From Pelomonas sp. Root1444 (GTDB lineage Bacteria; Pseudomonadota; Gammaproteobacteria; Burkholderiales; Burkholderiaceae_C): a stretch of DNA of 64,000 nucleotides. The stretch spans positions 276,760-340,759 of the forward strand of contig NZ_LMFP01000028.1 in the NCBI RefSeq assembly GCF_001426885.1, written 5' to 3'. This document shows, in pieces, positions 8,985 to 17,786 of the stretch (position 1 is the first letter of the stretch; every line of letters begins with the position of its first letter). The notes under the pieces are model-generated. The model was not told where the DNA came from, searched no databases, and saw nothing but the letters and a program-made list of their open reading frames with translations. A program made the translations under genes and the position numbers.

Positions 8985-11204
8985 TCATGCGCGGCGGTGA
9001 TGGGGCCGGATGTCGCGCTTGCGGCGCAGCATCTGGTGGTCGGCGCGCTCCACCAGTTCGAAGGCCGTCGCGGCCTCGTCCGGCCGAGACGTCGCGACGC
9101 CCATCGAGGCGCCGACCGACACCACGGTGCCCGAGGCCAGCCGGACCGGCCGCTCGATGGATGCGCCCAGTCGCTGGAGGATGGCGTCCCACTCGCCAGG
9201 CTCGAGCGCCGTGAGCAGCACGACGAACTCGTCGCCGCCGATGCGCGCCACCGTGTCGGCAGGCCGCACGCCCGCCACGAGGCGGCGCGCCACCTCGGCC
9301 AGCAGCTGGTCGCCCGCGTCATGCCCATGGGTGTCGTTGACAGCCTTGAAGCCGTCGAGGTCGAGATAGCCGATGGCCACATGCTTGTGCTCGCGCGCGG
9401 CGACGGCCAGCGCCTGCTCGATGCGGTCGTAGAGCAGCGCACGGTTGGGCAGTTGCGTCAGCGCGTCGTGGAAGGCGGCGTGGGCCAGCGCCTCGTGCGC
9501 CGCCTTCGTGGCCGTCACGTCGATCGCCATCACGAAGATCTCGGTGTCCGACAGCCGGGCCGCGCCGAAATCGATCCAGACCGCCTCGCCGCCCTTGCGC
9601 CGCATGCGCAGCTCGGCCCGGTACTGCGCCTGGGTCTCGAGCGCGGTATAGAGCTCACGCCCCATGGCCTCGTAGGTGTCGTCGTCGGAGTACAGCCCCC
9701 GGGCCGGCAGGCCGTCCAGTTCTCCCGCGCCGTAGCCGAAGATGCGCGCGACCGCGCGGTTGTGCCATGTGATGACACGGCCGGCGATCCTGGCGATGCC
9801 CACCAGGTCGGACTCCAGGATGGCGGACTGCTCCTTCAGCAGCCGGCGGACCTGGGTCACGTCGCGCCCGGTGGAGAACACCAGCAGTTCGCCGGCGATC
9901 TCGGCCACGCTCATGTGCAGCTCGACGTCGATGACCTGGCCATCGTCGCGGCGGTGCTGCACGTCCACCCGCTGGCGGTCGCCCGCCTTGACCTTCGCCA
10001 GCCAGGCCGCGATCGCTGCCTCGTTCTGGTTCGCGTCCCAACTCGAGACATGGCGGCCGAGCAGGCGTTCGCGGGTCGATCTCAGCATCTCCGCGAAGGA
10101 GTCACTCATCTCGATGAGCCGGCCGCGGCGGTCGATGATGTGGATGCCATCGGCGGCGACGCGCAGCAGCGCCCGCAATCGCTGGCTCTGGTCTGCCAGT
10201 GCGCCCATGGCGCGGTGGCGCCGCTCGTCCGCCCGGTAGACCGCCCACGACGCCACGGCGCAGAGCAACCACACCAGCGCTGCCAGCGCGCCGACCGTCG
10301 CGGCCTGGGCCCGCCACGGGCTCAGGAAGCGCTCGTTGCTGACGCCCGCATAGACGACGAACGGCCAGGCGTCCATCGCCCTGTAGGTGGTCGTGCGCAT
10401 TTCGCCATCCACCGCCACACGCGAGCTGAAACTCCCCTCGCGCGGATTGGCGCTCACCTGCGACAGCAGTTCCTGCGACACCGCGGTATCGCCCACCTCG
10501 CCCTGGGCGGCGCTACCGGGTGAAACGCGCGCCACGAGCCGGCGGTCGTCCCGCCGCAGGGTGATCGCATCCAGCGGCTCCAGCCGGTAGCGGCCGAACA
10601 GTTGGCGGAAATGTTCGGCGTTGACGCTGACGTAGATGACGCCGGCGAATCGACCCTCGCGCTGGAGCGGTCGCACGAAGGCCAGGACCCAGTTGCCCGA
10701 CACGCGGGATCGCAGCGGCCCGGCGACGATGGTGCGCGGCTGCGGCGCGTCACGGGCCTGCTGGAAGTAGTCCCGGTCGGCCACCTGCGTCGGTGCGCCG
10801 GCCGGCAACGCCGTGCCCCAGCGCACCTGGCCTTGCGCGTCCGTGAGACGGAAGGCCTCGATGTCGCGCAGCAGGCGGTAGCGTGACTGGAGCACCTCGT
10901 TCAACAGCGCGTCCGACGCCCCGCCGCCCGCCAGCTGCCGCTCGACCTCCGCGGCCGTCGCCTGGATGACCGCATCGATGCGGTCCATCTCGCCCTCGAC
11001 GTTGAGCTTGGCGACAGCGGCCAGGCCGGCCGACACGTCGCGCGCCTGGTCTTCGTAGGAGTGCCGGGAGGCTGAAAGCACCTGCCAGACCATGGCACCG
11101 AGCAGCAGTGCGATCGCCGCATTGGCCAACGTGATCCATCTGCCGACCCGCCGCCTGGCGCGTGCGCTGCGGTCGACGAAGGCCTGGGGATCCGTCAGCG
11201 GCAT
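8985..11204 (-). CDS. Membrane diguanylate cyclase with periplasmic sensor and two PAS domains
   Basis: Sensor of 739 residues making cyclic di-GMP. One helix near residues 22-44 and a second near 290-315 flank a periplasmic Cache-type region (WGTALPAGAPTQVADRDYFQ and VAGPLRSRVSGNWVLAFVRP are typical double-Cache blocks). Two PAS domains follow (about 340-450 and 460-570), then a GGDEF domain with the intact active-site motif at residues 656-660. RPAD at 647-650 is the RxxD inhibitory site at its correct distance, so product inhibition is expected. No EAL domain. It stands 34 bp after aroC on the same strand, but a functional link is not evident. Confidence 0.92.
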   Translation of the reverse strand: MPLTDPQAFVDRSARARRRVGRWITLANAAIALLLGAMVWQVLSASRHSYEDQARDVSAGLAAVAKLNVEGEMDRIDAVIQATAAEVERQLAGGGASDALLNEVLQSRYRLLRDIEAFRLTDAQGQVRWGTALPAGAPTQVADRDYFQQARDAPQPRTIVAGPLRSRVSGNWVLAFVRPLQREGRFAGVIYVSVNAEHFRQLFGRYRLEPLDAITLRRDDRRLVARVSPGSAAQGEVGDTAVSQELLSQVSANPREGSFSSRVAVDGEMRTTTYRAMDAWPFVVYAGVSNERFLSPWRAQAATVGALAALVWLLCAVASWAVYRADERRHRAMGALADQSQRLRALLRVAADGIHIIDRRGRLIEMSDSFAEMLRSTRERLLGRHVSSWDANQNEAAIAAWLAKVKAGDRQRVDVQHRRDDGQVIDVELHMSVAEIAGELLVFSTGRDVTQVRRLLKEQSAILESDLVGIARIAGRVITWHNRAVARIFGYGAGELDGLPARGLYSDDDTYEAMGRELYTALETQAQYRAELRMRRKGGEAVWIDFGAARLSDTEIFVMAIDVTATKAAHEALAHAAFHDALTQLPNRALLYDRIEQALAVAAREHKHVAIGYLDLDGFKAVNDTHGHDAGDQLLAEVARRLVAGVRPADTVARIGGDEFVVLLTALEPGEWDAILQRLGASIERPVRLASGTVVSVGASMGVATSRPDEAATAFELVERADHQMLRRKRDIRPHHRRA

Positions 11205-11238
11205 GGCGAAATGACCCCACCGCCCCGCTCTGGCGCCA

Positions 11239-12342
11239 TCAAGCCGGGCGGGCGCCGGGAATGGGCTCGATGGGCAGTTTCACATCGCCACACTGCGCAC
11301 GGTGGCGAAGGGCGTGGTCCATCAGCACCAGGGCCAACATGGCCTCGGCGATGGGCGTGGCGCGGATGCCGACGCAGGGGTCGTGGCGGCCGAAGGTTTC
11401 CACCGTGGCCGGGTTGCCCGCGCGGTCGATGCTGGCCTTGGGGCTGCGGATGGAGCTGGTCGGCTTGATCGCGATGCTCGCGACGATGTCCTGGCCGGTG
11501 GAGATGCCACCCAGCATGCCGCCCGAGTTGTTGCTGGCGAAGCCTTCGCGGCTCAGCTCGTCGCCATGCTCGGTGCCCTTCTGCGCGACCACGCCGAAGC
11601 CGGCGCCGATCTCCACGCCCTTGACGGCGTTGATGCCCATCAACGCGTAGGCGATGTCGGCGTCCAGCTTGTCGAACAGCGGCTCGCCCAGGCCGACCGG
11701 CACACCGGTGGCCTCGACGCGGATGCGCGCGCCGACCGAGTCGCCCGCCTTGCGCAGGGCGTCCATGTAGGCCTCCAGCGCTTCGATCTTGCTGGCGTTG
11801 GCGGCGAAGAAGGGGTTCTGGCCGACATGCTCCCAGCCCTCGAACGGGATCTCGACTTCGCCCAGCTGCGTCATGCAGCCGCGGAACTCGGTGCCGTAGG
11901 CCTCGCGCAGCCATTTGCGCGCCACCGCGCCCGCGCCCACCATCGGCGCCGTCAGCCGCGCAGACGAGCGGCCGCCACCGCGCGGGTCGCGCACGCCGTA
12001 CTTGCGCCAGTAGGTGTAGTCGGCGTGGCCGGGGCGGAAGGTATCGAGGATGTTCCCGTAGTCCTTGCTGCGCTGGTCGGTGTTCTTGATCAGCAGGCAG
12101 ATCGGCGTGCCGGTCGTGACGCCTTCATAGACGCCGGACAGGATCTCGACCGCGTCGGGCTCGTTGCGCTGGGTGACGTGGCGGCTGGTGCCCGGGCGGC
12201 GGCGGTCCAGCTCGGGCTGGATGTCGGCCTCGCTGAGCGCCATGCCGGGTGGGCAGCCATCGATGACGCAGCCGATGGCCGGGCCGTGGCTTTCGCCGAA
12301 ATTGGTGACGCGAAAGAGTTCGCCGAAGGTGCTGCCTGCCAT
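11239..12342 (-). CDS. aroC: Chorismate synthase
   Basis: Last enzyme of the shikimate pathway: converts 5-enolpyruvylshikimate 3-phosphate to chorismate using reduced FMN. The 367-residue length fits. Family blocks are visible: [20 protein letters not shown] at the N terminus, the histidine- and arginine-rich [20 protein letters not shown] near residues 105-125, [11 protein letters not shown] just after, and [17 protein letters not shown] near the C terminus. The start is the only sensible one, at the family-typical MAGSTFG. It lies downstream of a CBS-domain gene whose transcript probably ends at the terminator between them. Confidence 0.98.
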   Translation of the reverse strand: MAGSTFGELFRVTNFGESHGPAIGCVIDGCPPGMALSEADIQPELDRRRPGTSRHVTQRNEPDAVEILSGVYEGVTTGTPICLLIKNTDQRSKDYGNILDTFRPGHADYTYWRKYGVRDPRGGGRSSARLTAPMVGAGAVARKWLREAYGTEFRGCMTQLGEVEIPFEGWEHVGQNPFFAANASKIEALEAYMDALRKAGDSVGARIRVEATGVPVGLGEPLFDKLDADIAYALMGINAVKGVEIGAGFGVVAQKGTEHGDELSREGFASNNSGGMLGGISTGQDIVASIAIKPTSSIRSPKASIDRAGNPATVETFGRHDPCVGIRATPIAEAMLALVLMDHALRHRAQCGDVKLPIEPIPGARPA

Positions 12343-12370
12343 CCGGCGATTCTAGGAGGAGCCTCCAAGC

Positions 12371-12395
12371 AAAAGCGGCCCCGCAAGGCCGCCTT
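12371..12395 (-). terminator. Intrinsic terminator after the CBS-domain gene
   Basis: GCGGCC (12375-12380) and GGCCGC (12387-12392) form a 6-bp stem with a 6-nt loop. On the minus strand it is followed by TTTTGCTT. It lies 22 bp after the CBS-protein stop and about 29 bp before the aroC start, so aroC needs its own promoter in or beyond this gap, or partial readthrough. Confidence 0.8.
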
Positions 12396-12416
12396 CATGC
12401 GTTGCGAACCAGCGAC

Positions 12417-12884
12417 TCAAAGCTTGGACTCGGGCTCCGCCTCGTTCTCTTCCACCGGCCAGTCGCGGATGTAAGCCTTGAGCATGCGGTTCTCGAAGTC
12501 CTGGCTGTCCACCACCGCCTTGGCCACGTCGTACAGCGAGATCACGCCCATCAGCGTCTTGCCGTTCATGACCGGCATGTAGCGGGCGTGCCGGCCCAGC
12601 ATCATGCGGCGCACCTCGTCGATCTCGGTCTCCGGCGTGCAGGTCAGCGGCGCGTCGTCCATGACCGTGCGCACGATGGTCGTGCCGACCGCGCCGTTGT
12701 TCTTCACGACGGCCTGGATGACCTCGCGGAAGGTCAGCATGCCCACCAGATCACCATGCTCCATGACGACCAGCGAACCGATGTCGCGCTCGGCCATCAC
12801 GGCGATGGAATCCTTCAGCAGCTCGTCGGGCGTGACGGTGAACAAGGTGCCACCTTTGACACGCAGGATATCGACGACTTTCAT
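12417..12884 (-). CDS. CBS-domain pair protein
   Basis: Cytoplasmic protein of 155 residues made almost only of two CBS domains. The first covers about residues 8-65 (TVTPDELLKDSIAVMAERDI then GSLVVMEHGDLVGMLTFREV), the second about 80-140 (TPETEIDEVRRMMLGRHARY then MPVMNGKTLMGVISLYDVAK). Such stand-alone pairs bind adenosine nucleotides and sense energy state; their partner is usually unknown. GGAGG lies 5 nt before ATG 12884, deciding the start. The gene is divergent from the sulfhydrylase gene 60 bp away. Confidence 0.9.
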   Translation of the reverse strand: MKVVDILRVKGGTLFTVTPDELLKDSIAVMAERDIGSLVVMEHGDLVGMLTFREVIQAVVKNNGAVGTTIVRTVMDDAPLTCTPETEIDEVRRMMLGRHARYMPVMNGKTLMGVISLYDVAKAVVDSQDFENRMLKAYIRDWPVEENEAEPESKL

Positions 12885-12944
12885 AGGGACCTCCATGGGA
12901 AAACGCCCAGTCAACATAGCACACAATCTCCACGCACCCACACC

Positions 12945-14249
12945 ATGAAAAACACCATGCCCGGCTTCGACACGCTCGCCTTGCATGCCGGCGCCGTGCC
13001 CGACCCGGCCACCGGCGCGCGGGCCACGCCGCTGTACCTGAGCACCTCCTTCGTCTTCGAGAACAGCGAGCACGCGGCCTCGCTGTTCAACATGGAGCGC
13101 GCCGGCCACGTCTACAGCCGGCTCTCCAACCCGACGACCGCCGTCTTCGAGGAGCGCATGGCGGCGCTGGAGGGGGGCATCGGCGCCATCGCCACGGCCA
13201 GCGGCCAGGCCGCCCTGCACCTGGCCATCTGCACGCTGATGGGCGCCGGCGGCCATGTCGTCGCCAGCACCGCGCTGTATGGCGGCAGCCACAACCTGCT
13301 GCACTACACGCTGCGCCGGTTCGGCATAGAGACCACCTTCGTGAACCCGCGCGACCTGGGCGCCTGGCAGGCCGTCATACGACCGGAGACACGGCTGCTG
13401 TTCGGCGAGTCACTGGGCAACCCGGGGCTGGACGTGCTGGACATCCCGGCGGTGTCGGCCATCGCGCATGAGGCCGGCCTGCCACTGCTGGTGGATGCGA
13501 CCTTCACGACGCCCTATCTGCAGCGCCCCGCCGAACTCGGGGCCGACCTGGTCTATCACTCGGCCACCAAATTCCTGTGCGGCCATGGCACGGTGGTCGG
13601 CGGCGTTCTGGTGGATGCCGGTTCGTTCGACTGGGACGCCGCACACGCGAAGAGCGGCCGCTTCGCGACGCTCTGCGAACCTTATGACGGCTTCCACGGC
13701 ATGGTGTTCAGCGAGGAGAGCACCGTCGGCGCCTTCCTGCTGCGCGCCCGCCGCGAGGGCCTGCGCGACTTCGGCGCCTGCATGAGCCCGCACACCGCCT
13801 GGCTGATGCTGCAGGGGCTGGAGACGCTGCCGCTGCGCATGCAGCGGCATGTGGCCAATGCGCAGGCGGTGGCCGAGTTCCTGGCCGGGCATGAACTGGT
13901 CGACAAGGTTGGCTATCCAGGCCTGCCCACCCACCCGGATCACGCGCTGGCGCAGAAGCTGCTGCCGCGCGGCGCAGGCGCCGTGTTCTCTTTCGACCTG
14001 AAGGGCAGCCGCGAACAAGGCCGCGCCTTCATCGAGGCCTTGCGGCTGTTCTCCCACCTGGCCAACGTGGGCGACAGCAAGTCCCTTGTCATCCACCCGG
14101 CCAGCACCACCCACTTCCGCATGGACGACGCGGCACTGCGCAGCGCCGGCATCGGTCCGGGCACCATCCGCCTGTCCGTCGGGCTGGAAGATCCGGCCGA
14201 CCTGATCGACGACCTGAAGCGGGCGCTCAAGGTGGCGGCGAAGTCATGA
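12945..14249 (+). CDS. metY: O-acetyl/O-succinylhomoserine sulfhydrylase (Cys/Met metabolism PLP enzyme)
   Basis: PLP enzyme that makes homocysteine directly from sulfide and an activated homoserine. It is 434 residues, the MetY size; cystathionine-type relatives are nearer 390. Visible signatures are FDTLALHAGAVPDPATGARA, VYSRLSNPTTAVFEERMAAL and the PLP lysine in LVYHSATKFLCGHGT near residue 210. FSHLANVGDSKSLVIHPAS and TTHFRMDDAALRSAGIGPG are typical of the C-terminal domain. Whether it prefers O-acetyl- or O-succinylhomoserine cannot be told. ATG 12945 starts MKNTMPGFDTLALHAG; no strong ribosome site is seen. Its stop overlaps the next start. Confidence 0.92.
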   Translation: MKNTMPGFDTLALHAGAVPDPATGARATPLYLSTSFVFENSEHAASLFNMERAGHVYSRLSNPTTAVFEERMAALEGGIGAIATASGQAALHLAICTLMGAGGHVVASTALYGGSHNLLHYTLRRFGIETTFVNPRDLGAWQAVIRPETRLLFGESLGNPGLDVLDIPAVSAIAHEAGLPLLVDATFTTPYLQRPAELGADLVYHSATKFLCGHGTVVGGVLVDAGSFDWDAAHAKSGRFATLCEPYDGFHGMVFSEESTVGAFLLRARREGLRDFGACMSPHTAWLMLQGLETLPLRMQRHVANAQAVAEFLAGHELVDKVGYPGLPTHPDHALAQKLLPRGAGAVFSFDLKGSREQGRAFIEALRLFSHLANVGDSKSLVIHPASTTHFRMDDAALRSAGIGPGTIRLSVGLEDPADLIDDLKRALKVAAKS

Positions 14250-15043
14250 AGCTCACCGTCGACTCGCACGAGGCCTATGCCTACACCGGCGGCAAGCCGT
14301 TCGACCCCGCCCTGCCCTGCGTCGTCTTCATCCACGGCGCGCTGAACGATCACAGCGTCTGGACGCTGCTGGCGCGCTGGTGCGCCCACCATGGCCACGC
14401 CGTGCTGGCGGTGGACCTCCCCGGCCACGGCCGCAGCGCCGGTGCGCCCTTGCCCAGCATCGAGGCGTCAGGCCAGTGGCTGCACCGGCTGCTGGACGCC
14501 GCCGGCGTGGCCAAGGCGGCGCTGGTCGGGCACAGCATGGGCTCGCTGATCGCACTGGAAGCCGCCGAGCGCGCCACGGCGCTGGTCATGGTGGGCACCG
14601 CCTACCCGATGAAGGTGTCTGACGCGCTGCTGGCGACGGCCCGCGAGCGCCCGGAGGCGGCCATCGAGATGGTCACGGCCTTCTCACATTCGCTGGCCAG
14701 CGCCAAGCCCAGCTTCCCAGGCCCCGGTGCCTGGCTGCGCGGCGGCTCCACGGCGCTGAAGCGCCGCATCCAGGCGCGCCAGCCGGCGCTCAACCTCTTC
14801 GAGCACGATTTCAAGCTGTGCGACGCCTACGCCAGCGCCGAGGCGGCGGCCGCGCGAGTCGCCTGCCCGGTGACCCTCATCCTCGGCGCAATGGACCAGA
14901 TGACGTCGCCTAGGCAAACGGCCTCGCTCGAAGCCTGGCTGAAACCGCGCGTGCACCGCCTGCCCGCCGGCCACGAGATCATGGCCGAGGCGCCGGACGC
15001 GACGCTGGCCGCGCTGCGCCAAGCGCTGTCGGCCCAGGGATAG
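14246..15043 (+). CDS. Alpha/beta-fold hydrolase
   Basis: Cytoplasmic hydrolase of 265 residues. The oxyanion segment FIHGALNDHSVW, the nucleophile elbow GHSMGS (Ser about residue 95), the acidic residue in ILGAMDQMTSP and the histidine in AGHEIMAEAPDA supply a full catalytic triad in the right order. It starts inside the sulfhydrylase stop codon (ATGA), so translation is coupled. The substrate is not evident. An activating or proofreading role in homoserine-ester metabolism would only be a guess from position. Confidence 0.88.
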   Translation: MKLTVDSHEAYAYTGGKPFDPALPCVVFIHGALNDHSVWTLLARWCAHHGHAVLAVDLPGHGRSAGAPLPSIEASGQWLHRLLDAAGVAKAALVGHSMGSLIALEAAERATALVMVGTAYPMKVSDALLATARERPEAAIEMVTAFSHSLASAKPSFPGPGAWLRGGSTALKRRIQARQPALNLFEHDFKLCDAYASAEAAAARVACPVTLILGAMDQMTSPRQTASLEAWLKPRVHRLPAGHEIMAEAPDATLAALRQALSAQG

Positions 15044-15084
15044 CGCCTCTTGCCGAAGGCCCAGCCAAGCGCTTGAATCCACGC

Positions 15085-15393
15085 ATGGCCACCGAACGCT
15101 TCCGCCGCTTCGCCGACTTCTACCCCTTCTACCTGCGCGAGCACGCCGACCGCCGCAACCGGCGGCTGCACTTCATCGGCTCGACGCTGGTGCTGCTGTG
15201 CCTGTGGCAGTTGTTCGCGACGGGGAACGCCGTCTGGGTGCTCAACGCGCTGCTGTGCGGTTACGGCTTCGCGTGGATCGGCCATTTCTTCTTCGAGAAG
15301 AACCGCCCGGCGACCTTCAAGTACCCGCTCTACAGCTTCATCGGCGACTGGGTGATGTACCGCGACATGTGGATGGGCAAGATTCGCTTCTAA
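15085..15393 (+). CDS. DUF962 (Mpo1-like) membrane protein
   Basis: Inner-membrane protein of 102 residues. The signature FADFYPFYLREHADRRNRRL and the C-terminal HFFFEKNRPATFKYPLYSFI then GDWVMYRDMWMGK identify the DUF962/Mpo1 family. Yeast Mpo1 is an iron-dependent dioxygenase that alpha-oxidises long-chain fatty acids; the conserved histidines at RRLHFIGS and AWIGHFFFE fit metal binding. Two hydrophobic helices lie near residues 30-70. ATG 15085 is used although a TTG at 15073 is in frame. The stop overlaps the convergent enzyme gene by 4 bp. Confidence 0.85.
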   Translation: MATERFRRFADFYPFYLREHADRRNRRLHFIGSTLVLLCLWQLFATGNAVWVLNALLCGYGFAWIGHFFFEKNRPATFKYPLYSFIGDWVMYRDMWMGKIRF

Positions 15394-16550
15394 CGCGCCG
15401 CCAGCGCCAGCACGGTCGCCGCTTCCAGCGTGCCGGTCAGCGGCAGCCCCTCCCGCATCTGCCAGGCCAGGATGGCATTGCGCAGGCCGGCGCCGAACAG
15501 CGCGTCGGCCCGCACGTCGAAGCCGTGCTCGCTGAGCCCCACCTGCACCAGGCGTACATCCAGCCCCTTGAGCATGGGCTGCTGCAACGCCAGCGGTCGG
15601 CTGCCGGGCAGAGGTCCGTCCCAGCAGCCGGGCGGCGAGCCGGACAGCGTGGCCATCGAGATCTCCTGGCCTTGCACCACCAGGGGCAGCTCCAGCGCCC
15701 AGGCGCCCAGGTCCATCAGGCGCTGCATGGTGTCCATGCGGTAGACGGTCTTGCGCAGCAGCGGGTTGCTGTGGTTGGCCAGCCAGCTGCGCCGCTCCTC
15801 GACGTAGCGCCTGAGCCAGTCGCGCTCGCCGGCCTGCCCGGGGCTGCCGATGGCCGCCAGCGTGCGGTCGCGCAGCAGGGCCCACGAGCCATGCACCTGG
15901 CTGTCGTACACCACGGCCAGGCCCAGCGGCAGGCGCAGCCCGACGCGGGCCGCCGCGCGTTCCGCGGCCTGCCAGTAGATTTCGTCGAAGAAGCGGTCCT
16001 GGACATCGCGCATCACCGGGTCGTCGGCGGAGGCGCGCAGGAAGTTCTTGAGCAGCTCATCGCCGTCCAGCGCCACGTCGAGCGCCTGCAGCCGCGGCAG
16101 GTAGGCGACCAGCCGCGAAGCCCAACGCGCCGCGGGGTTGGCGACATAGCGCTCCACCAGCTTGGCCAGATTGCCGGACCCCAGGCTGGTTTGCGAGCGC
16201 CCGAAGCTCAGATGGCCCGCGTCGCCCGCCAGCACGGTGACGCGGCCGTAGTCCCCCAGCACCTGGCTGGTCTCGAACAGGTTGATGATGGCCTGAGCGG
16301 TGCGCTGCTGGATGCCGGTCAACGGCGCAGCCGGCAGCGCGGCGAGCGTGGCGGTGACAGCGGCCGGCGGCGGCGGGGCGGCAGACGCGGCCATGCCCTC
16401 GAGGCGCGGATCGAAGAAGCTCAGCTCGCAGCGCCCCGGCTTGTTGGGGATGGGCTGGCAGCCTTGCACGACGAAGCCGAGGCTGCGCGTGAAGGCGGCC
16501 TCGGCATCGCAGCGGATGCAGGCCACCTCGCGGGTCATGACGTTGGGCAT
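15390..16550 (-). CDS. GH46 chitosanase-like, peptidoglycan-binding domain enzyme
   Basis: Protein of 386 residues in three parts. Residues 1-50 hold four cysteines (C11, C14, C31, C41) in a CxxC...C...C pattern like a small zinc or disulfide module. Residues 58-78 are an Ala/Pro linker. Residues 79-305 look like the GH46/lysozyme-like fold: NLFETSQVLGDYGRV places Glu93 and VLAGDAGHLSFGRSQT places Asp110, matching the Glu/Asp pair spaced about 18 residues in chitosanases. Residues about 325-385 form a PG_binding_1 domain (LVQVGLSEHGFDVRADALFG, GLPLTGTLEAATVLAL). No signal peptide is visible. It is the last gene of a three-gene run with two lipoproteins, 14 bp after the second. Confidence 0.72.
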   Translation of the reverse strand: MPNVMTREVACIRCDAEAAFTRSLGFVVQGCQPIPNKPGRCELSFFDPRLEGMAASAAPPPPAAVTATLAALPAAPLTGIQQRTAQAIINLFETSQVLGDYGRVTVLAGDAGHLSFGRSQTSLGSGNLAKLVERYVANPAARWASRLVAYLPRLQALDVALDGDELLKNFLRASADDPVMRDVQDRFFDEIYWQAAERAAARVGLRLPLGLAVVYDSQVHGSWALLRDRTLAAIGSPGQAGERDWLRRYVEERRSWLANHSNPLLRKTVYRMDTMQRLMDLGAWALELPLVVQGQEISMATLSGSPPGCWDGPLPGSRPLALQQPMLKGLDVRLVQVGLSEHGFDVRADALFGAGLRNAILAWQMREGLPLTGTLEAATVLALAAR

Positions 16551-16564
16551 CAGGGCTCCTTCGT

Positions 16565-17458
16565 TCAGCGGCCGGCAAATGCGCAGACGAACTCACGGTG
16601 GCGCCGCAGCAGCTCGCTTCGCGCCGCATCCGTCTCGTCGTCGCGCGCCACGTAGCTCGCATACAGGGCGCGCGCCTCGGCTGGCGGCTTGGTGCCCAGC
16701 GTGGCCACCAGGTTGGGGTCGTCCTTCTTGAACAGTCCCAGCACGCGGACGTTCTTCCACACGCGCGGCAGGTCGCCGTCCGGCAGGGCCGACACGCAAC
16801 TGAGGATGGACAGCGCGGAGCGGCTTTGGTCCAGCGCCTCGAAGCGGCGGCTCAGCAGGCTGCGCACGGTGGCCTGGCCCGCCATGGCGTCGGCGGCCAG
16901 GCCGGTGGCGAAGTACTGCGTCACGTTGAGGCCGGCCTTGTCCCGCGACGCCGCCTCGACGTCGTTTTGTATCGTGGCCAGCACCGACGGGAATTGCCCT
17001 TCGGTGATGGGGATGACGCTGATCTCGCGGCGCTTGTAGCCGAGCGTGAACGCGTCCGTCGCGCTGTTGGCGCCAAAGCCGAGCTTCAGGCCAAGCGTCG
17101 TGCCGGTGTTGAAGAACATCACCTGGTGCGGCCCGTTGAGCGACGGCGGCGGCAGCGCCGTGCCCTGGGCGGCGGTCGCGATCTCGGCGGCGCGGCCGGT
17201 CGCGTACACCTGCTGCACTTCCCGGTCCAGCAGTTTGCCGTTGGTCGCGAAACTGGCCACCACCGGGGGCACGGCACCGTTGTCGAAGCGCGGGCCGATG
17301 TAGCCCTCGAACCGGTCATAGCCGATCTGGGCGACCGCGGGCTGGGAGCTGACGTCGACGCCCAGCGACGTCTTGGTGATGAAGGTCACGCTGTTGCTGG
17401 CGCAGCCGCCCAACAGCCCGGTCAGACCCATGACAAGGATTGCGTGGCGCATGTTCAT
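16565..17458 (-). CDS. Predicted lipoprotein of unknown function
   Basis: Lipoprotein of 297 residues: hydrophobic lead MNMRHAILVMGLTGLLGGC with the lipid-attachment cysteine at residue 19. The mature part begins SVTFITKTSLGVDVSSQPAV, then has a YDRFEGYIGPRFDNGAVPPV segment and a C-terminal charged helical region. I do not recognise a named domain. The phrase AFTLGYKRREISVIP resembles VTLGYSDQTLGSVRN in the small lipoprotein encoded just upstream. Start 17458 has GGAG 9 nt before it, and another ATG lies 6 nt on. It begins 1 bp after the upstream stop, so the genes are translationally linked. Confidence 0.7.
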   Translation of the reverse strand: MNMRHAILVMGLTGLLGGCASNSVTFITKTSLGVDVSSQPAVAQIGYDRFEGYIGPRFDNGAVPPVVASFATNGKLLDREVQQVYATGRAAEIATAAQGTALPPPSLNGPHQVMFFNTGTTLGLKLGFGANSATDAFTLGYKRREISVIPITEGQFPSVLATIQNDVEAASRDKAGLNVTQYFATGLAADAMAGQATVRSLLSRRFEALDQSRSALSILSCVSALPDGDLPRVWKNVRVLGLFKKDDPNLVATLGTKPPAEARALYASYVARDDETDAARSELLRRHREFVCAFAGR

Positions 17459-17459
17459 G

Positions 17460-17786
17460 TCAGTCGACTCCATCCAGGGTCTGAGGTGAGCGCGGCACGC
17501 GAACCAGGCTGTGGTTGCGCACGCTGCCCAACGTCTGGTCGCTGTAGCCCAGCGTGACAGCCTGGCCCAAGGGGCCGCTGGTCAGCGTGACGCCGACGCT
17601 GCGCGTGCGCACCAGGTCGGCGGCCTTGTCGGCGCCCTTGCTGGCAGGCAGGGTCATCCAGACCAACCCCGCCACATGCGTGCGGCCGGCTTCATCGATC
17701 CGTGTGACCGCACAGCCCTGCAGCGCGACGGCGGCCGCAAGCAGAGCGGCCCGTGCCGAACAGGTCAGGAGTTCACGGCGGTCCAT
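17460..17786 (-). CDS. Small predicted lipoprotein
   Basis: Protein of 108 residues with a lead of MDRRELLTCSARAALLAAAV and a lipobox LQGC giving Cys25 as the lipid anchor. The paired arginines near the start resemble a twin-arginine leader, but the hydrophobic core also suits Sec. The mature domain of about 83 residues carries RTRSVGVTLTSGPLGQAVTL then GYSDQTLGSVRNHSLVRVP. It is the first gene of the lipoprotein-lipoprotein-GH46-like run. Function unknown; a periplasmic partner or inhibitor of the enzyme is conceivable from context only. Confidence 0.65.
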   Translation of the reverse strand: MDRRELLTCSARAALLAAAVALQGCAVTRIDEAGRTHVAGLVWMTLPASKGADKAADLVRTRSVGVTLTSGPLGQAVTLGYSDQTLGSVRNHSLVRVPRSPQTLDGVD

